Positions 20,851-30,954 of a DNA stretch of 64,000 nt are shown piece after piece (position 1 is the first letter of the stretch; the number at the start of each line of letters is the position of its first letter). The translations under genes and the position numbers were made by a program. Under the pieces are notes generated by a model, which had not been told where the DNA came from, searched no databases, and saw only the letters and a list, made by a program, of their open reading frames with translations. This stretch comes from Planctomycetaceae bacterium (GTDB lineage: Bacteria > Planctomycetota > Planctomycetia > Planctomycetales > Planctomycetaceae): the NCBI GenBank assembly GCA_029243145.1, contig JAQWSQ010000123.1, positions 34,355 to 98,354 on the forward strand, written 5' to 3'.

Positions 20851-23800
20851 ATGTTTCGACTCTCTTTTTCAGCTTTACTGATTGCCGCTTTCCTGCTCCC
20901 GGAAATTCTTTGCGCCGACGAGCAGCCGCTCGTCCCGATCGGAGCTGCGAAAGTTGATATCACTCCTCCTTATCCGATCCGTCTGACCGGTTATGGCAGT
21001 CGCCCGGTGGAAGCGGAAGGGGTCGAACAAAAACTCCAAGCGCGTGCCCTGGCCATCGGATCCGACGACGATGGACCAACCGTGATTGTGACTGTCGAAC
21101 TCCTCGGCATCACGCCCGAATTGCGGTCGGCGGCACTGGCGCGGATCAACATGCAATATGCCGTCTCGAATGACAAGTTCGTTTTGTGTGCGACGCATAC
21201 TCATAACGGTCCCTGCGTGAACGGCGTTTGTCCGCTCATCTTGGGAGATACCATCCGCGAACCGGAACAGGAACGGATCGACGATTACACCACGCGACTC
21301 GTCGATTTGATCACTTCGGCCGCCAATCAAGCTCTCAAGTCTCGCCAACCGGGACGATTGTTTCATGCGGAAGGTGAGGTCGGTTTCGCCATCAACCGAC
21401 GGACGATCAAAGACGGCACCTGGACTGGTTTCGGCGTTAATCCGAATGGCCCCGTCGATCATCGCCTGCCGATTCTGGTGGCCAAAGATAAGTCGGGCAA
21501 GCCGCTCGCGATCTGGTCGAACTATGCCTGTCACTGCACCACGTTGGGGCCATCATTTAATAAGATCTGCGGCGATTGGGCCGGCTATGCGTCGGCCAAT
21601 TTGGAAAGCGATTACGAGAGTGCGATTGCTCTCGTCTCCATCGGAGCGGGAGCCGACGCCAATCCCGAACCGCGCGGGAGTGACGATCAACTTTCTTACG
21701 CACAAAAACATGGAGAAGCTTTCCGCAAGGAAGTGAACCGATTGCTGACATCAGAACTCAAACCCCTTTCCTCTGAGATCGACGCGACATTTAAGACCGT
21801 TAAGCTTCCCTTCAAAAACGCGCGCACGATTGAAGAGTGGCAAGCATACGCCAAACAACCGGGACAACGTGGCGTCTACGGTCGCTACTTTCTCGACAAG
21901 CTGAAACAAAACGGCGCGCTGCCGACAACTCTTGATTATCCCATTTCGTCGCTCACCTTCGGAGACGATCTGGCAATGATATTTCTGGGAGGTGAAGTGG
22001 TCTGTGATTACTCACTCACGATGTACAAGAAGTTTGCTGGCGACCGACTCTGGGTGACGGCTTACGCCAACGATGTTCCTTGTTACATCCCTTCCCGACG
22101 CATTCTCGATGAGCAAGGTTATGAAGCCGACTATTCGATGATCTATTACCGTCAACCGAATCAGCTCAGCCCAGCCGTTGAAGAAATCATTCTCGATACC
22201 GTCCAATCAATTTTACCACCCAAATTTTATACGGCTGAACTGCAACAAAATTTCCCACCTCCCAAATCTCCCGCAGAGGCGGTCAATTCGTTTCAACTTC
22301 CCCCAGGTTTGAAGCTGAAACTCGTTGCTGCTGAGCCGCTGGTCATGGATCCGGTTGCTTTCGATTGGGGCATGGATGGCTCGTTGTGGGTTGTCGAAAT
22401 GGCCGATTACCCCTCTGGTCTCGATGGAGAAGGTAAGCCGGGTGGCAAAGTCAAAGTCCTCCGCGATACCGACGGCGATGGCAAATACGATACATCGACG
22501 GTCTTTCTCGATAACCTGCCGTTTCCCACAGGCGTCAAAGTTTATCAGGACCAGATTCTGATCACGGCCGCTCCCAATATTCTTTCGGCAAGAGACCTGA
22601 ACGGGGATGATGTCGCCGACGAAACGAACATTCTTTATGCAGGTTTTGGAGAAGGGAACCAGCAACACCGCGTCAACGGCCTCCGCTGGGGACTCGACAA
22701 CTGGCTTTATGTCGGTAACGGCGATAGTGGTGGTGAAATTAAATCGAACAAGACGGGCGAAAGCGTCAACGTCCGTCGCCGCGATTTACGCATCCGTCCC
22801 AATACCGGAGAACTCGAAGCAATCTCGGGCAACACACAGTTCGGCATCAACCGCGATAATTACGGCAACTGGTTCGGCGGCAACAACAGTAACCCGATGT
22901 GGCATTACGTCCTCGATCAACGATACCTGCTACGCAATCCTTACGTTGTCTTTCCCGATGCAAAAGTGATGGTTTCGGATCAACCGGGAGCTGCGGCCGT
23001 TTATCCCATCAGTCGCACACTCGGTCGCTTCAATGATTTCGACCGGACCAATCGCTTCACTTCCGCTTGTAGTCCCATCATTTACCGCGACAGTGATCTG
23101 GGAGAGCAATATGCGGGCAACTCCTTTGTCTGCGAGCCGGTCCATAATCTCGTGCATCGCGAAGTGATGCGACGTGAGGGTGTCACCTTTCGCAGCTCCC
23201 GCGCTCCCGAAGAACAGAAGAGCGAATTCTTAGCCTCGACCGATAACTGGTCACGACCCGCCATGATCCGTACCGCCCCCGATGGCACATTGTGGGTGGC
23301 CGACATGTACCGTTTCGTGATCGAACATCCCAAATGGATCCCCGAGCATCAAGAACGTCAACTCAATGTCCGCGCGGGTAGCGATAAAGGCCGTATCTAT
23401 CGCATCGTCCCCGAGGACGGTCCGCGACCAATCCCCAATCTCGACAAACTCTCGCAAACAGAAGTTGTCGATCTCCTGGAATCGACGAACGGCACACTCC
23501 GCGATATGGCGAGTCAGTGGTTAATCTGGAACGGCGACGCAAAAATCATTCTTCCCAAGCTCAAAAGCCTGCTCCTGAAGTCATCCAACACGCTCGCTCG
23601 AATCCATGCACTCAGCGTACTCGATAGTCATTCCACAAAATCTTTGACACCGGGAGATCTCGAACAAGTTTTGAAGTCCAGTGATCCACTCGTTGTTTCG
23701 CATGCCGTCAGTGTTTCTGAGAAATTTGTCAACGACCACCCACAACTCGGAAAACTCTGGTTGTCACTCATCGAATTCGACGACCCGCAACTGCTCATGC

Positions 23801-25497
23801 AACTCGCCTATTCGCTGGGAGAATGGGAATCTCTGCTGGCCGGGCCAGCACTCGGCAGACTTCTAGTCAAAGCGCAAGGTGATCCCTATTTGACAGCCGC
23901 CGCCATCAGTTCGCTCAACGAAATAAATCTTTCCTCGGCGACGAAAACCATCTTGGAGACTGAAGCCGCACAGAATCTTGCGATTGTCACGCCGTTATTA
24001 AAAACAGCTCTCGGCTTAAAGCAATCTCAACCGGCGACCAAAATCCTGCTCGCCAATGCCTCTCTGAATAATCTCGGTCATTGGTCACAATTGCTGGCGA
24101 GTGTCGGCAATCAACGAAATATGCTCGAATCCATTGCTGGAGAAGATGAAGCCCTGCAATCGGCTATTGACGACATCAATCAGCGGGCTCTCGATCTCGC
24201 GTTCGATGATTCAGCCGATCTCGACCAACGTGCCATTGCCATCGCGTATCTCGGCAATTCTTTGGGAGTCGATCAGCGGACGATTGAGCGATTGGCAGAA
24301 CTGATTCAACCGGGCTCACCTTTGCCACTGCAAACAGCGGCGTTAGAAATTCTCAGTCACAGAGCCGATGAAACCGTCTATGAAAAATTATTGGCCGATT
24401 GGGAATCGCTCACGCCAACACTCAAAACGACTTTGCTGTCAAAACTGATGCAGCGGGATACCGGATTGAAGCTTCTATTGACCGCCGTCAAGAATAACAC
24501 CGTTGCCGCCACCGAAATTTCGCCCGCTAATCAACAACGATTCCTGCAACATGCCGACGAATCGTTCCGCAAACAGGCAGAAAACGTGTTCGGTCAGTCA
24601 ACGTCCCGAGCCGAGGTTCTGACCTCTCTCAAGGGAGCGCTCACAATTTACGGAGACGCCGAAGCCGGTCGGCCCTTATTCAAGAAGCATTGTTCGCAGT
24701 GCCACCAAATCAACAAGGAAGGTTTTGAGGTTGGTCCCGATTTGACGGCCATCACCAATCGCTCGCCCGCAGCACTTTTTGTGTCGATTCTCGATCCAAA
24801 CGCGGCCGTCGAAGACAAGTTTCTCCAATACGTCGCAGTGACCGCAGCCGGCTTCACCCACACGGGGCGATTGGTGAGCGAATCAGCGAATTCGATTGTG
24901 CTCGAAGCTGCTGAGAAAAAACGGGCCGAAGTTTTGTACGCCGATCTGGAAATCCTCCGTTCGACGGGCAAATCATTGATGCCAGAAGGACTCGAAAAAG
25001 AACTCAACGAACGGCAACTCGCCGACCTCATTGCCTACGTCTCGGAACTCGGTCCAGACGCCAAAACGTTTCCCGGTTTGTCACCACAACGGATCAAACA
25101 GAATTCCTCACGGATCGCATTATCGGCATCGGCCGCGTATCTGTTTGGTCCGAGTATCAGTTACTCTGGCAAATACGATAACCTAGAAACTTGGAGCCGA
25201 CCCGAAGACCGGGCTGTCTGGAAACTCGAAGTGACCGAGCCGGGGAAATATCAAATCCTCATCGATTATTCCTGCGATCCGGTACATGCCGGCAACCGCT
25301 TTCGCATCACGATTGATCGCGAGAATCTCGATCAGCAGGTGAATGAGACATCATCGTGGGACGAATTCGAGATCCACGAACTTGGCACAGTTTCGCTCGA
25401 CGCCGGCCCGACCCGCCTCATGTTGCAAAGCCTCGGCCCCGTCCACCGAGACTCGTTATTCAAACTGCGCTCGGTGTCGTTGGTGAAGGTGGAGTAG
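20851..25497 (+). CDS. Giant exported ceramidase-like / PVC dehydrogenase / heme-binding fusion
   Basis: 1548 residues with a signal peptide (MFRLSFSALLIAAFLLPEILCA). Residues about 28-440 resemble the neutral ceramidase amino domain (GAAKVDITPP, ATHTHNGP near 112, NYACHCTTLG). Residues about 475-880 match the PVC membrane-bound dehydrogenase domain (TIGR02604): PPGLKLKLVAAEPLV, DPVAFDWGMDGSLWVVEM, RDTDGDGKYD, VNGLRWGLDNWLYVGNGD. HEAT-like helices follow to about 1250, then a haem-binding domain of the TIGR02603 type with CSQCH near 1280, and a carbohydrate-binding-like carboxyl end (SGKYDNLETWSRPEDRAVWKLEV). Probably a periplasmic oxidase or dehydrogenase joined to an amidohydrolase; the substrate is unknown. 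It is divergent from the LamG-like gene. Confidence 0.85.
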   Translation: MFRLSFSALLIAAFLLPEILCADEQPLVPIGAAKVDITPPYPIRLTGYGSRPVEAEGVEQKLQARALAIGSDDDGPTVIVTVELLGITPELRSAALARINMQYAVSNDKFVLCATHTHNGPCVNGVCPLILGDTIREPEQERIDDYTTRLVDLITSAANQALKSRQPGRLFHAEGEVGFAINRRTIKDGTWTGFGVNPNGPVDHRLPILVAKDKSGKPLAIWSNYACHCTTLGPSFNKICGDWAGYASANLESDYESAIALVSIGAGADANPEPRGSDDQLSYAQKHGEAFRKEVNRLLTSELKPLSSEIDATFKTVKLPFKNARTIEEWQAYAKQPGQRGVYGRYFLDKLKQNGALPTTLDYPISSLTFGDDLAMIFLGGEVVCDYSLTMYKKFAGDRLWVTAYANDVPCYIPSRRILDEQGYEADYSMIYYRQPNQLSPAVEEIILDTVQSILPPKFYTAELQQNFPPPKSPAEAVNSFQLPPGLKLKLVAAEPLVMDPVAFDWGMDGSLWVVEMADYPSGLDGEGKPGGKVKVLRDTDGDGKYDTSTVFLDNLPFPTGVKVYQDQILITAAPNILSARDLNGDDVADETNILYAGFGEGNQQHRVNGLRWGLDNWLYVGNGDSGGEIKSNKTGESVNVRRRDLRIRPNTGELEAISGNTQFGINRDNYGNWFGGNNSNPMWHYVLDQRYLLRNPYVVFPDAKVMVSDQPGAAAVYPISRTLGRFNDFDRTNRFTSACSPIIYRDSDLGEQYAGNSFVCEPVHNLVHREVMRREGVTFRSSRAPEEQKSEFLASTDNWSRPAMIRTAPDGTLWVADMYRFVIEHPKWIPEHQERQLNVRAGSDKGRIYRIVPEDGPRPIPNLDKLSQTEVVDLLESTNGTLRDMASQWLIWNGDAKIILPKLKSLLLKSSNTLARIHALSVLDSHSTKSLTPGDLEQVLKSSDPLVVSHAVSVSEKFVNDHPQLGKLWLSLIEFDDPQLLMQLAYSLGEWESLLAGPALGRLLVKAQGDPYLTAAAISSLNEINLSSATKTILETEAAQNLAIVTPLLKTALGLKQSQPATKILLANASLNNLGHWSQLLASVGNQRNMLESIAGEDEALQSAIDDINQRALDLAFDDSADLDQRAIAIAYLGNSLGVDQRTIERLAELIQPGSPLPLQTAALEILSHRADETVYEKLLADWESLTPTLKTTLLSKLMQRDTGLKLLLTAVKNNTVAATEISPANQQRFLQHADESFRKQAENVFGQSTSRAEVLTSLKGALTIYGDAEAGRPLFKKHCSQCHQINKEGFEVGPDLTAITNRSPAALFVSILDPNAAVEDKFLQYVAVTAAGFTHTGRLVSESANSIVLEAAEKKRAEVLYADLEILRSTGKSLMPEGLEKELNERQLADLIAYVSELGPDAKTFPGLSPQRIKQNSSRIALSASAAYLFGPSISYSGKYDNLETWSRPEDRAVWKLEVTEPGKYQILIDYSCDPVHAGNRFRITIDRENLDQQVNETSSWDEFEIHELGTVSLDAGPTRLMLQSLGPVHRDSLFKLRSVSLVKVE

Positions 25498-25551
25498 TCT
25501 TGATATGACTTTGACAAGGTCAAATCCTGCAATACAAAAGGTATCTCGTAA

Positions 25552-26577
25552 ATGTTGCGAATAAATCTCAGAAGCAAATCACTCGTCCTGAAGTATTCAG
25601 CGATAGCCCTTCTATTGAGCACAGTCGCCAATGCCGAGGATGTGCAAATTGGTAGAGTCAGAGATCTCGTTCAAGAGAACGAGACTCTATACGAGAGTAT
25701 CGAGTTCAATGGACGATATGAGTATTTGGCAGGACCAAACTCAGGTCATGGTGGGCTTTCAAAAGAAAACACAAAGACTACCAAGTCCAGCACTTCTAAG
25801 TTACATCATGTAAGCTCCGGAAAGATGTACAGAATCGATCAGGAATACCAGTCGGTCATGAAAGAGGGAGGAGAAACATACAGCTATCGCCGTACCAAAA
25901 TGTATGATGGGTCGCAAACGCGAATGCTTAAAGAAACGGAATATGCCAACGTGATCAAAGGATACTCCGGCGATAGTAACTACATATACCCACACATGAC
26001 TCTGATGCGAGGGCCGTTCTACTATATGCGGCTGTCAACTCTCCTCTCAGGCTCGGAGGTTCTTAGTGACGCCAGCGATGCCAATTGGGATGACAGTATC
26101 TCTGTTGAATACTCAGTGAATCCTGACGAAGTTGTGTACAAGGGACTGCCGTGTGTTCGATTATCGATATTTATGTCTAATCGTTCAAAGCCGGCGATGA
26201 TTCGAAATGTGTGGCTTGCTAAAGAAAGAAATTATATCCCCTGCAAATACGAAGCGTTTTATCTCAAGATATCGAAAGACACCCCGGTCGAAATTGGCAC
26301 TGTCGACGAGTGGATTGAATTAGAACCGGGCATCTGGTTCCCAAAAACGACATCAGTCACGGCTTATAGTCCATTCCTGCTGACATCAAACGGTGACAAG
26401 AAAGTCCAATGGACTAAGCGATACAGCTTCGAAGATATTTCGCTTTCCCCAAAGTATCCAAAGTCATATTTTCAGGACATGCAGATCCCTGACGGGCTTC
26501 CGATTCACGAGATTGATAAGGGGCAGATTATTCAATCCTACCGGAAGAATTCACTCGATGACCCAGACAGAAAATAA
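25552..26577 (+). CDS. Exported protein of unknown function
   Basis: 341 residues, not recognised. A signal peptide ends at TVANAEDV. The body is beta-rich, with alternating polar and aromatic residues (ESIEFNGRYEYLAG, RIDQEYQSVMKEGG, SYRRTKMYDG), reminiscent of planctomycete outer-membrane or LolA-like lipoprotein-binding folds; this is only a resemblance. Codon choice looks more AT-rich than in the neighbouring 1548-residue gene (many AAA, ATA and TAT), which may point to a different history. It follows that gene after 54 bases on the same strand. Confidence 0.7.
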   Translation: MLRINLRSKSLVLKYSAIALLLSTVANAEDVQIGRVRDLVQENETLYESIEFNGRYEYLAGPNSGHGGLSKENTKTTKSSTSKLHHVSSGKMYRIDQEYQSVMKEGGETYSYRRTKMYDGSQTRMLKETEYANVIKGYSGDSNYIYPHMTLMRGPFYYMRLSTLLSGSEVLSDASDANWDDSISVEYSVNPDEVVYKGLPCVRLSIFMSNRSKPAMIRNVWLAKERNYIPCKYEAFYLKISKDTPVEIGTVDEWIELEPGIWFPKTTSVTAYSPFLLTSNGDKKVQWTKRYSFEDISLSPKYPKSYFQDMQIPDGLPIHEIDKGQIIQSYRKNSLDDPDRK

Positions 26578-26890
26578 GATTATTCATTCATACTGCCGAA
26601 TAGATCACCAGTTGGCACACCAATAAATCAGCGTGATCTGCAGGTATTAAAGGATCTTCAAAGCTGGGTGCCATGAACTCGCCGTGGGCATGTGCATGTC
26701 TCTCCAAGCAAACAGGTTCTCACTCAGGTGAGTTCCAAAACCAGCATCTTTTGGTCTCCTCCAACGTTCGCAAGAAATTGATAGAACTCTGGCTCTCAGC
26801 ATGCTAATCTGACGTGATTGCTCGGATGATGATCGTGTCAGAATGCTGATCGGAAAATTTCAAAATCCTGAAGCGGGATGATTGGCGAAA
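26578..26890. repeat. Intergenic region with degenerate palindromic repeats
   Basis: No gene is seen in these 313 bases. They include GTGCCATGAACTCGCC near 26670, a worn copy of the element at 29518-29550, and a TCTCACTCAGGTGAGTTCC palindrome near 26720, recurring in altered form near 27645-27665 (CTCGCTCAAGTGAGTTCC). Confidence 0.55.
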
Positions 26891-27640
26891 ATGAATGCAC
26901 TCACAGCGGAACTGATTGGGACGGCCCTCTTGATTCTCTTTGGAAACGGAGTTGTAGCGAACGTCGTTTTAGCGAGAACAAAGGGAGCCGACTCGGGTTG
27001 GATCGTGATCAGTGCTGGCTGGGGAATTGGAGTATTCATCGGAGCGTTTTGTGCCGCCGATTTCAGTGGAGCACACCTCAACCCTGCTGTGACTGTCGCA
27101 ATGGTCATTGCTTCGAAGCTCACAATGAGTGAAGCGATTGGATACATCCTCGCCCAATTCCTCGGAGCGATCCTTGGTGCCGCCTTGGTTTATTGTTTTT
27201 ATCGCGAACATTTTAAAGCCACCGATAATGCAGATGCCAAACTTGCCTGCTTTTGTACGTCTCCCGCGATACGCAACTTGCCTCAAGCGTTTTTCTGTGA
27301 AGTGGTGGGAACCTTTGCACTCATTCTCCCTATTTTCCTGATGGCGGTCCCCAGCTTGATTCAAGGCGCGGAGCCCGTTGAGAGCGATCCACGATTAGGT
27401 TTAGGAGCATTGGGGCTATTGCCTGTGGGAATGCTCGTCTTCGGAATTGGACTTTCGCTCGGTGGAACAACGGGGTACGCAATCAATCCTGCTCGGGATC
27501 TTGGACCACGACTCGTCCACGCATTGCTGCCCATGAAAGAGAAACGGGACAGTGACTGGAGCTACGCTTGGGTTCCCGTTGTTGGTCCGCTCGTCGGTGG
27601 GGCGCTTGCCGCTGGTGTTTACTTAATCATCATGGGATAG
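26891..27640 (+). CDS. MIP family channel (aquaporin / glycerol facilitator)
   Basis: Six-helix water or glycerol channel of the inner membrane, 249 residues from ATG 26891 (a TTG three codons earlier is possible). Both NPA boxes are visible: HLNPAVTVAMV near residue 66 and AINPARDLGPRL near residue 200. The second half carries D after the second NPA-Arg box (NPARDLGPR), and the protein is somewhat long with an extended loop, both features of the glycerol facilitator (GlpF) branch rather than strict AqpZ. No glpK or glpD gene is nearby. It converges on the DUF1501 gene with a 12-base gap. Confidence 0.9.
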   Translation: MNALTAELIGTALLILFGNGVVANVVLARTKGADSGWIVISAGWGIGVFIGAFCAADFSGAHLNPAVTVAMVIASKLTMSEAIGYILAQFLGAILGAALVYCFYREHFKATDNADAKLACFCTSPAIRNLPQAFFCEVVGTFALILPIFLMAVPSLIQGAEPVESDPRLGLGALGLLPVGMLVFGIGLSLGGTTGYAINPARDLGPRLVHALLPMKEKRDSDWSYAWVPVVGPLVGGALAAGVYLIIMG

Positions 27641-27651
27641 AGATTCCTCGC

Positions 27652-29046
27652 TCAAGTGAGTTCCGAAATCGGATTGCCTTTGGAAAAGATCGGATTCCGG
27701 CGACCGGCGAAGTTTTTCAGGGCAAGTTGGACAGGGTCATACCCGAGATGATGAAAGATCGTCATCAGAAAATCGTATGGTGTCACACGGCGGGAGATGG
27801 GGTCTTCTCCGCGTGCATCGGTCGCACCAATGATCTGGCCGGTTTCGATGCCGCCCCCAGAAAACAACATCGTATTGGCACGCGGCCAGTGATCTCGCCC
27901 CGGTTGGACGGTCCCCTTGGCGGCACTCGCCACCCCTCCTCCACTACTGGCGACATTGGAAATGCGCGGCGTGCGTCCGAATTCGCCCGTCACCACGACC
28001 ATCACACGCTTATCGAGTCCGCGGTCGTAAAGGTCTTCAATCAAAGCAGAAATCGCCTGATCGTAAAATGGAGCACGGTGAGCATTGGCATCAAAAACGT
28101 GATGGTTGACGGCGTGGTCGTCCCAGTTCGCCACACGACCACATAACGGTCCATCGAATTCTGTGGTCACAATGTCCACACCGGCTTCCACGAGTCGCCG
28201 AGCCATCAGGCATTGTTGACCCCAAGAGTTTCGTCCATAGCGATCGCGAAGTTTGTCTTCCTCTTGGGTCAGATCAAACGCGCGGGCAGCTTCCGGGCTG
28301 GAGAGGAGTCGGAGTGCCTGCGACTCAAAATTATCGAACGCGCGCATCAGTCCGGTTTGATCGATATCCCGACGCATGAGATCGATCTTGCTTCTCAATT
28401 CGGTCCGCTCCTCAATCCGTCGTTGCGTTTTCTCGTCCTTGAAACCAATATTCGGCACAGAGAAGTCCGGCGTGTCGGGATTACCGATGATCTTGAAGGG
28501 TTCGTAAGATGGTCCCAGATAAGTGGGGCCGGCAATCTGAAACGAGTCGTAGCGATCCACGGGATTGATGGTGACGTAGTTGGGAAATTGCTGAGTCGGT
28601 TTGTGTCGCAAGTAACTGGCTATCGACATCCAGTCGGGGTAGGTCGGAATCGGTTTGTCGGTGGATGCCGGGTCTCCCCCCAGCACTCGCAAGGAACCCG
28701 CCGGATGACCACCCGCATCGTGAGCAACCGAACGTAGCAATGCGAACCGGTCGGCACACTGTGACAATCGCGGATACAGTTCCGTAATCTGGATGCCGGG
28801 GACATTCGTATCGATGGGATTAAACGGTCCTCGATAATCGGTGGTCGCCAGCGGCTTCATATCGAAGGTATCGAGATGGCTTTGCCCACCACGCAACCAG
28901 ACCAGAATGATCGCCGTGTCCGATTTTTTCGCCGTTGCGGCTGCTTCGGCCCGCGCTCGATATAAACCGGGGAGAGTCAAACCGGTAAAGCCCACGAGCC
29001 CGGTTCTGAGCAACTCTCTGCGATTGGGATGTCGGGAGTTTTTCAT
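27652..29046 (-). CDS. DUF1501 family Tat-exported protein
   Basis: 464-residue DUF1501 protein, abundant in planctomycetes. Twin-arginine signal at the amino end (NRRELLRTGLVGFTGLTLPGL). Characteristic segments: IILVWLRGGQSHLDTFDMKP near residue 45, FALLRSVAHDAGGHPAGS, VEAGVDIVTTEFDG, and near the end VVVTGEFGRTPRI with GRDHWPRANTMLFSGGGI. The fold is of the alkaline-phosphatase/sulfatase superfamily, but family chemistry is undefined. Usually paired with a DUF1549/DUF1553 cytochrome gene; that partner is absent here, so this one is an orphan. Confidence 0.9.
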   Translation of the reverse strand: MKNSRHPNRRELLRTGLVGFTGLTLPGLYRARAEAAATAKKSDTAIILVWLRGGQSHLDTFDMKPLATTDYRGPFNPIDTNVPGIQITELYPRLSQCADRFALLRSVAHDAGGHPAGSLRVLGGDPASTDKPIPTYPDWMSIASYLRHKPTQQFPNYVTINPVDRYDSFQIAGPTYLGPSYEPFKIIGNPDTPDFSVPNIGFKDEKTQRRIEERTELRSKIDLMRRDIDQTGLMRAFDNFESQALRLLSSPEAARAFDLTQEEDKLRDRYGRNSWGQQCLMARRLVEAGVDIVTTEFDGPLCGRVANWDDHAVNHHVFDANAHRAPFYDQAISALIEDLYDRGLDKRVMVVVTGEFGRTPRISNVASSGGGVASAAKGTVQPGRDHWPRANTMLFSGGGIETGQIIGATDARGEDPISRRVTPYDFLMTIFHHLGYDPVQLALKNFAGRRNPIFSKGNPISELT

Positions 29047-29330
29047 TTTGGCTTCAAACTCAATGGTAAAGAGATCGCAGGAATTGTGACTTTATCAATT
29101 ATTTTAGAAAACAGATCAGCAAATAGCGATGTGTAAACCAGTGAATGTCTGCAAAACAACCGGATGAAAGGTACTCCGGTTCTCTTTGTATCGGCAATTG
29201 ATCGCTCCAGAATGGTGCTGAAAATTTCGACTCCGGTCGTAATCGGTTCCCCGCCACCAATGGACTTCAAAAACCTGCCGCTTCCGCAGAACCACGTCGG
29301 CTGCTAAACTGTCTGGCTGGTTGAAGATCG

Positions 29331-29403
29331 GCCCTCGTAGCTCAGGGGATAGAGCACAGCTTTCCTAAAGCTGGTGTCGCAGGTTCGAATCCTGCCGGGG
29401 GCA
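29331..29403 (+). tRNA. tRNA-Arg (anticodon CCT)
   Basis: Complete cloverleaf of 73 bases. Acceptor arms 29331-29337 with 29396-29402, discriminator A at 29403; anticodon stem CAGCT/AGCTG at 29357-29361 and 29369-29373 around loop TTCCTAA, anticodon CCT at 29364-29366 (reads AGG); T arm GCAGG-TTCGAAT-CCTGC. The 3' CCA is not encoded. Confidence 0.95.
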
Positions 29404-29864
29404 TTTTGTGACTCTGTCTGTGATGTCATGTGAAGTTTCGGCGCAACACACATTCTTCCGCTTTACCTGTGCGATGTCAGAAATTGCCATAATCTTGATC
29501 AGAGTGAATCAGACTGGTGCCATGCCCTCGCTCGCGTGGGCATGTGGCATCCTCCCCATTTACTGATCCATTTGTTCTGAGAGTCCCGGCCAGATGTCAA
29601 CAATACGTCGAAGACGGACATCTGGAGGGTTTTTGCACAGAATATGCACAACTCGATGAGATCGCCGCATCTGGGCACCAGTTCGTCCCTTCTCGCCTTG
29701 TAAAGCGAATAGGAAAAACAAGCTCTGAGAGATTCGTAGTCAAGTCTTCGAAGTAACTTTGCAGGGCACCGGTGGCCCAACAAAGATTTGTATGGACAAG
29801 CATACGATATTTTTACTATTTTTTGTTGGTGTTATTAGAACTTCTCACTACGGAGTCAATCAGG
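29404..29864. other. Gene-poor stretch with a palindromic repeat
   Basis: About 460 bases between the tRNA and a broken methyltransferase. A palindrome (CATGCCC at 29522-29528 and GGGCATG at 29537-29543) belongs to the GTGCCATGCCC-type element also seen near 26670. Short open frames occur on both strands, but none resembles a known family; an inverted pair CCAGATGTC/GACATCTGG lies near 29591-29626. Confidence 0.5.
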
Positions 29865-30684
29865 ATGTCAGATTCCGTCGCTACTCGCAATTGTCCGATT
29901 TGCAACTGCGACCAACCGCCATGTGCCTCGCTCAAGCTTCAGCGTCAGTGACTGGGACCTCAAACGTTGTGAACAATGCCAGTTGCTGTATTTGGAGAAT
30001 CCCATAAAAAATGACTAATTGGTCGATGAGTTCGCTTGGACGAAGACCTCTAAGGAAGAAGCCGTTCGACGCAACGAGCGACGGCGTCTGACGGGTTGGA
30101 TTCGACACCAGTACAAGCAAGCCCGGTTGCGCTGGTTACCACATTACAAAGGCCGCGACCTCATCAACGAAATGGTGAAAAAGGGTGATGTACTTGATGT
30201 TGGCTGTAGCGAAGGGCATTTGCTCAAGGAACTCGATGATCGCTACACTCCCCACGGCATTGAGATCGACTACGAAGCCGCCCAAGTTGCGGGCGAATAT
30301 GTGAGCGAACACGGCGGAAGAATTTACCAGTCCGACGCGTTCAGCAGCCTTCAAGAGATGGAGGAATCCCTGTTTGATGCGGTAATGATGCAATCCTATC
30401 TGGAACACGAGATCAAACCACTGGAGGTGCTTCGCGAAACCCGCCGGGTTCTCCGTCCACAAGGTTTCTTGGTAATAAAAGTGCCAAATCTGGACTGCTG
30501 GAATCGCCGACTTCAAGGGAATGGGTGGCCCGGTTTTCGTTTTCCAGACCACGTCAATTACTTTACTCCCAATACGATCTGCGAAGTGATCGAATGAGCC
30601 GACCTGAGGATCGCTCGTTTTAAAATGGTAGATCGAACGCCAGCCAGCGACAACTTGTGGATCGTCGCTCAACGGGCGGCATAG
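29865..30684 (+). pseudogene. Broken class I SAM methyltransferase with amino-terminal zinc ribbon
   Basis: Three reading segments form one recognisable protein. Segment 1 from ATG 29865 gives MSDSVATRNCPICNCD. A frameshift before about 29938 leads to FSVSDWDLKRCEQCQLLYLENP, completing a CxxC...CxxC zinc ribbon. A TAA at 30016-30018 then interrupts before LVDEFAWTKTSKEEA. The methyltransferase core follows (VLDVGCSEGHLL; LEHEIKPLEVLRETRRVLRPQG; VPNLDCWNRR), and a TGA at 30595-30597 cuts off the last 28 residues (ADLRIARFK, then DRTPASDNLWIVAQ). Both stops are one C-to-T change from Gln (CAA) and Arg (CGA). A short 192-residue core could still be translated from TTG 30019, but it lacks both ends. 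Confidence 0.8.
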
Positions 30685-30954
30685 CCCCCAACTGTTATCT
30701 CCAGAATTCATAAGCAGGCGAATCAAAAGGCGAGGTGAGTGAGGCCGTCCATCCACAACACGATTCATCGCACTGAAACCCGCGATCTTCGTTAATTGCA
30801 CTGCCTTTCAGGTATTTCTGTATTCTCGCCTCAGGATCACCGCTCTGAGCAGGGTTCTAACGCCGATCTTCCGGCCCGCTTTGAGGTTGCGGGATTTTGT
30901 CTCGCACGCTAAAAATCACCCATCAAACACTGAAAAACCTCGGGAAGGATACCG

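Noticed and set aside
29517..29756. 79-codon plus-strand frame after tRNA-Arg
   Set aside because: Begins inside a palindromic repeat and resembles no protein known to me.
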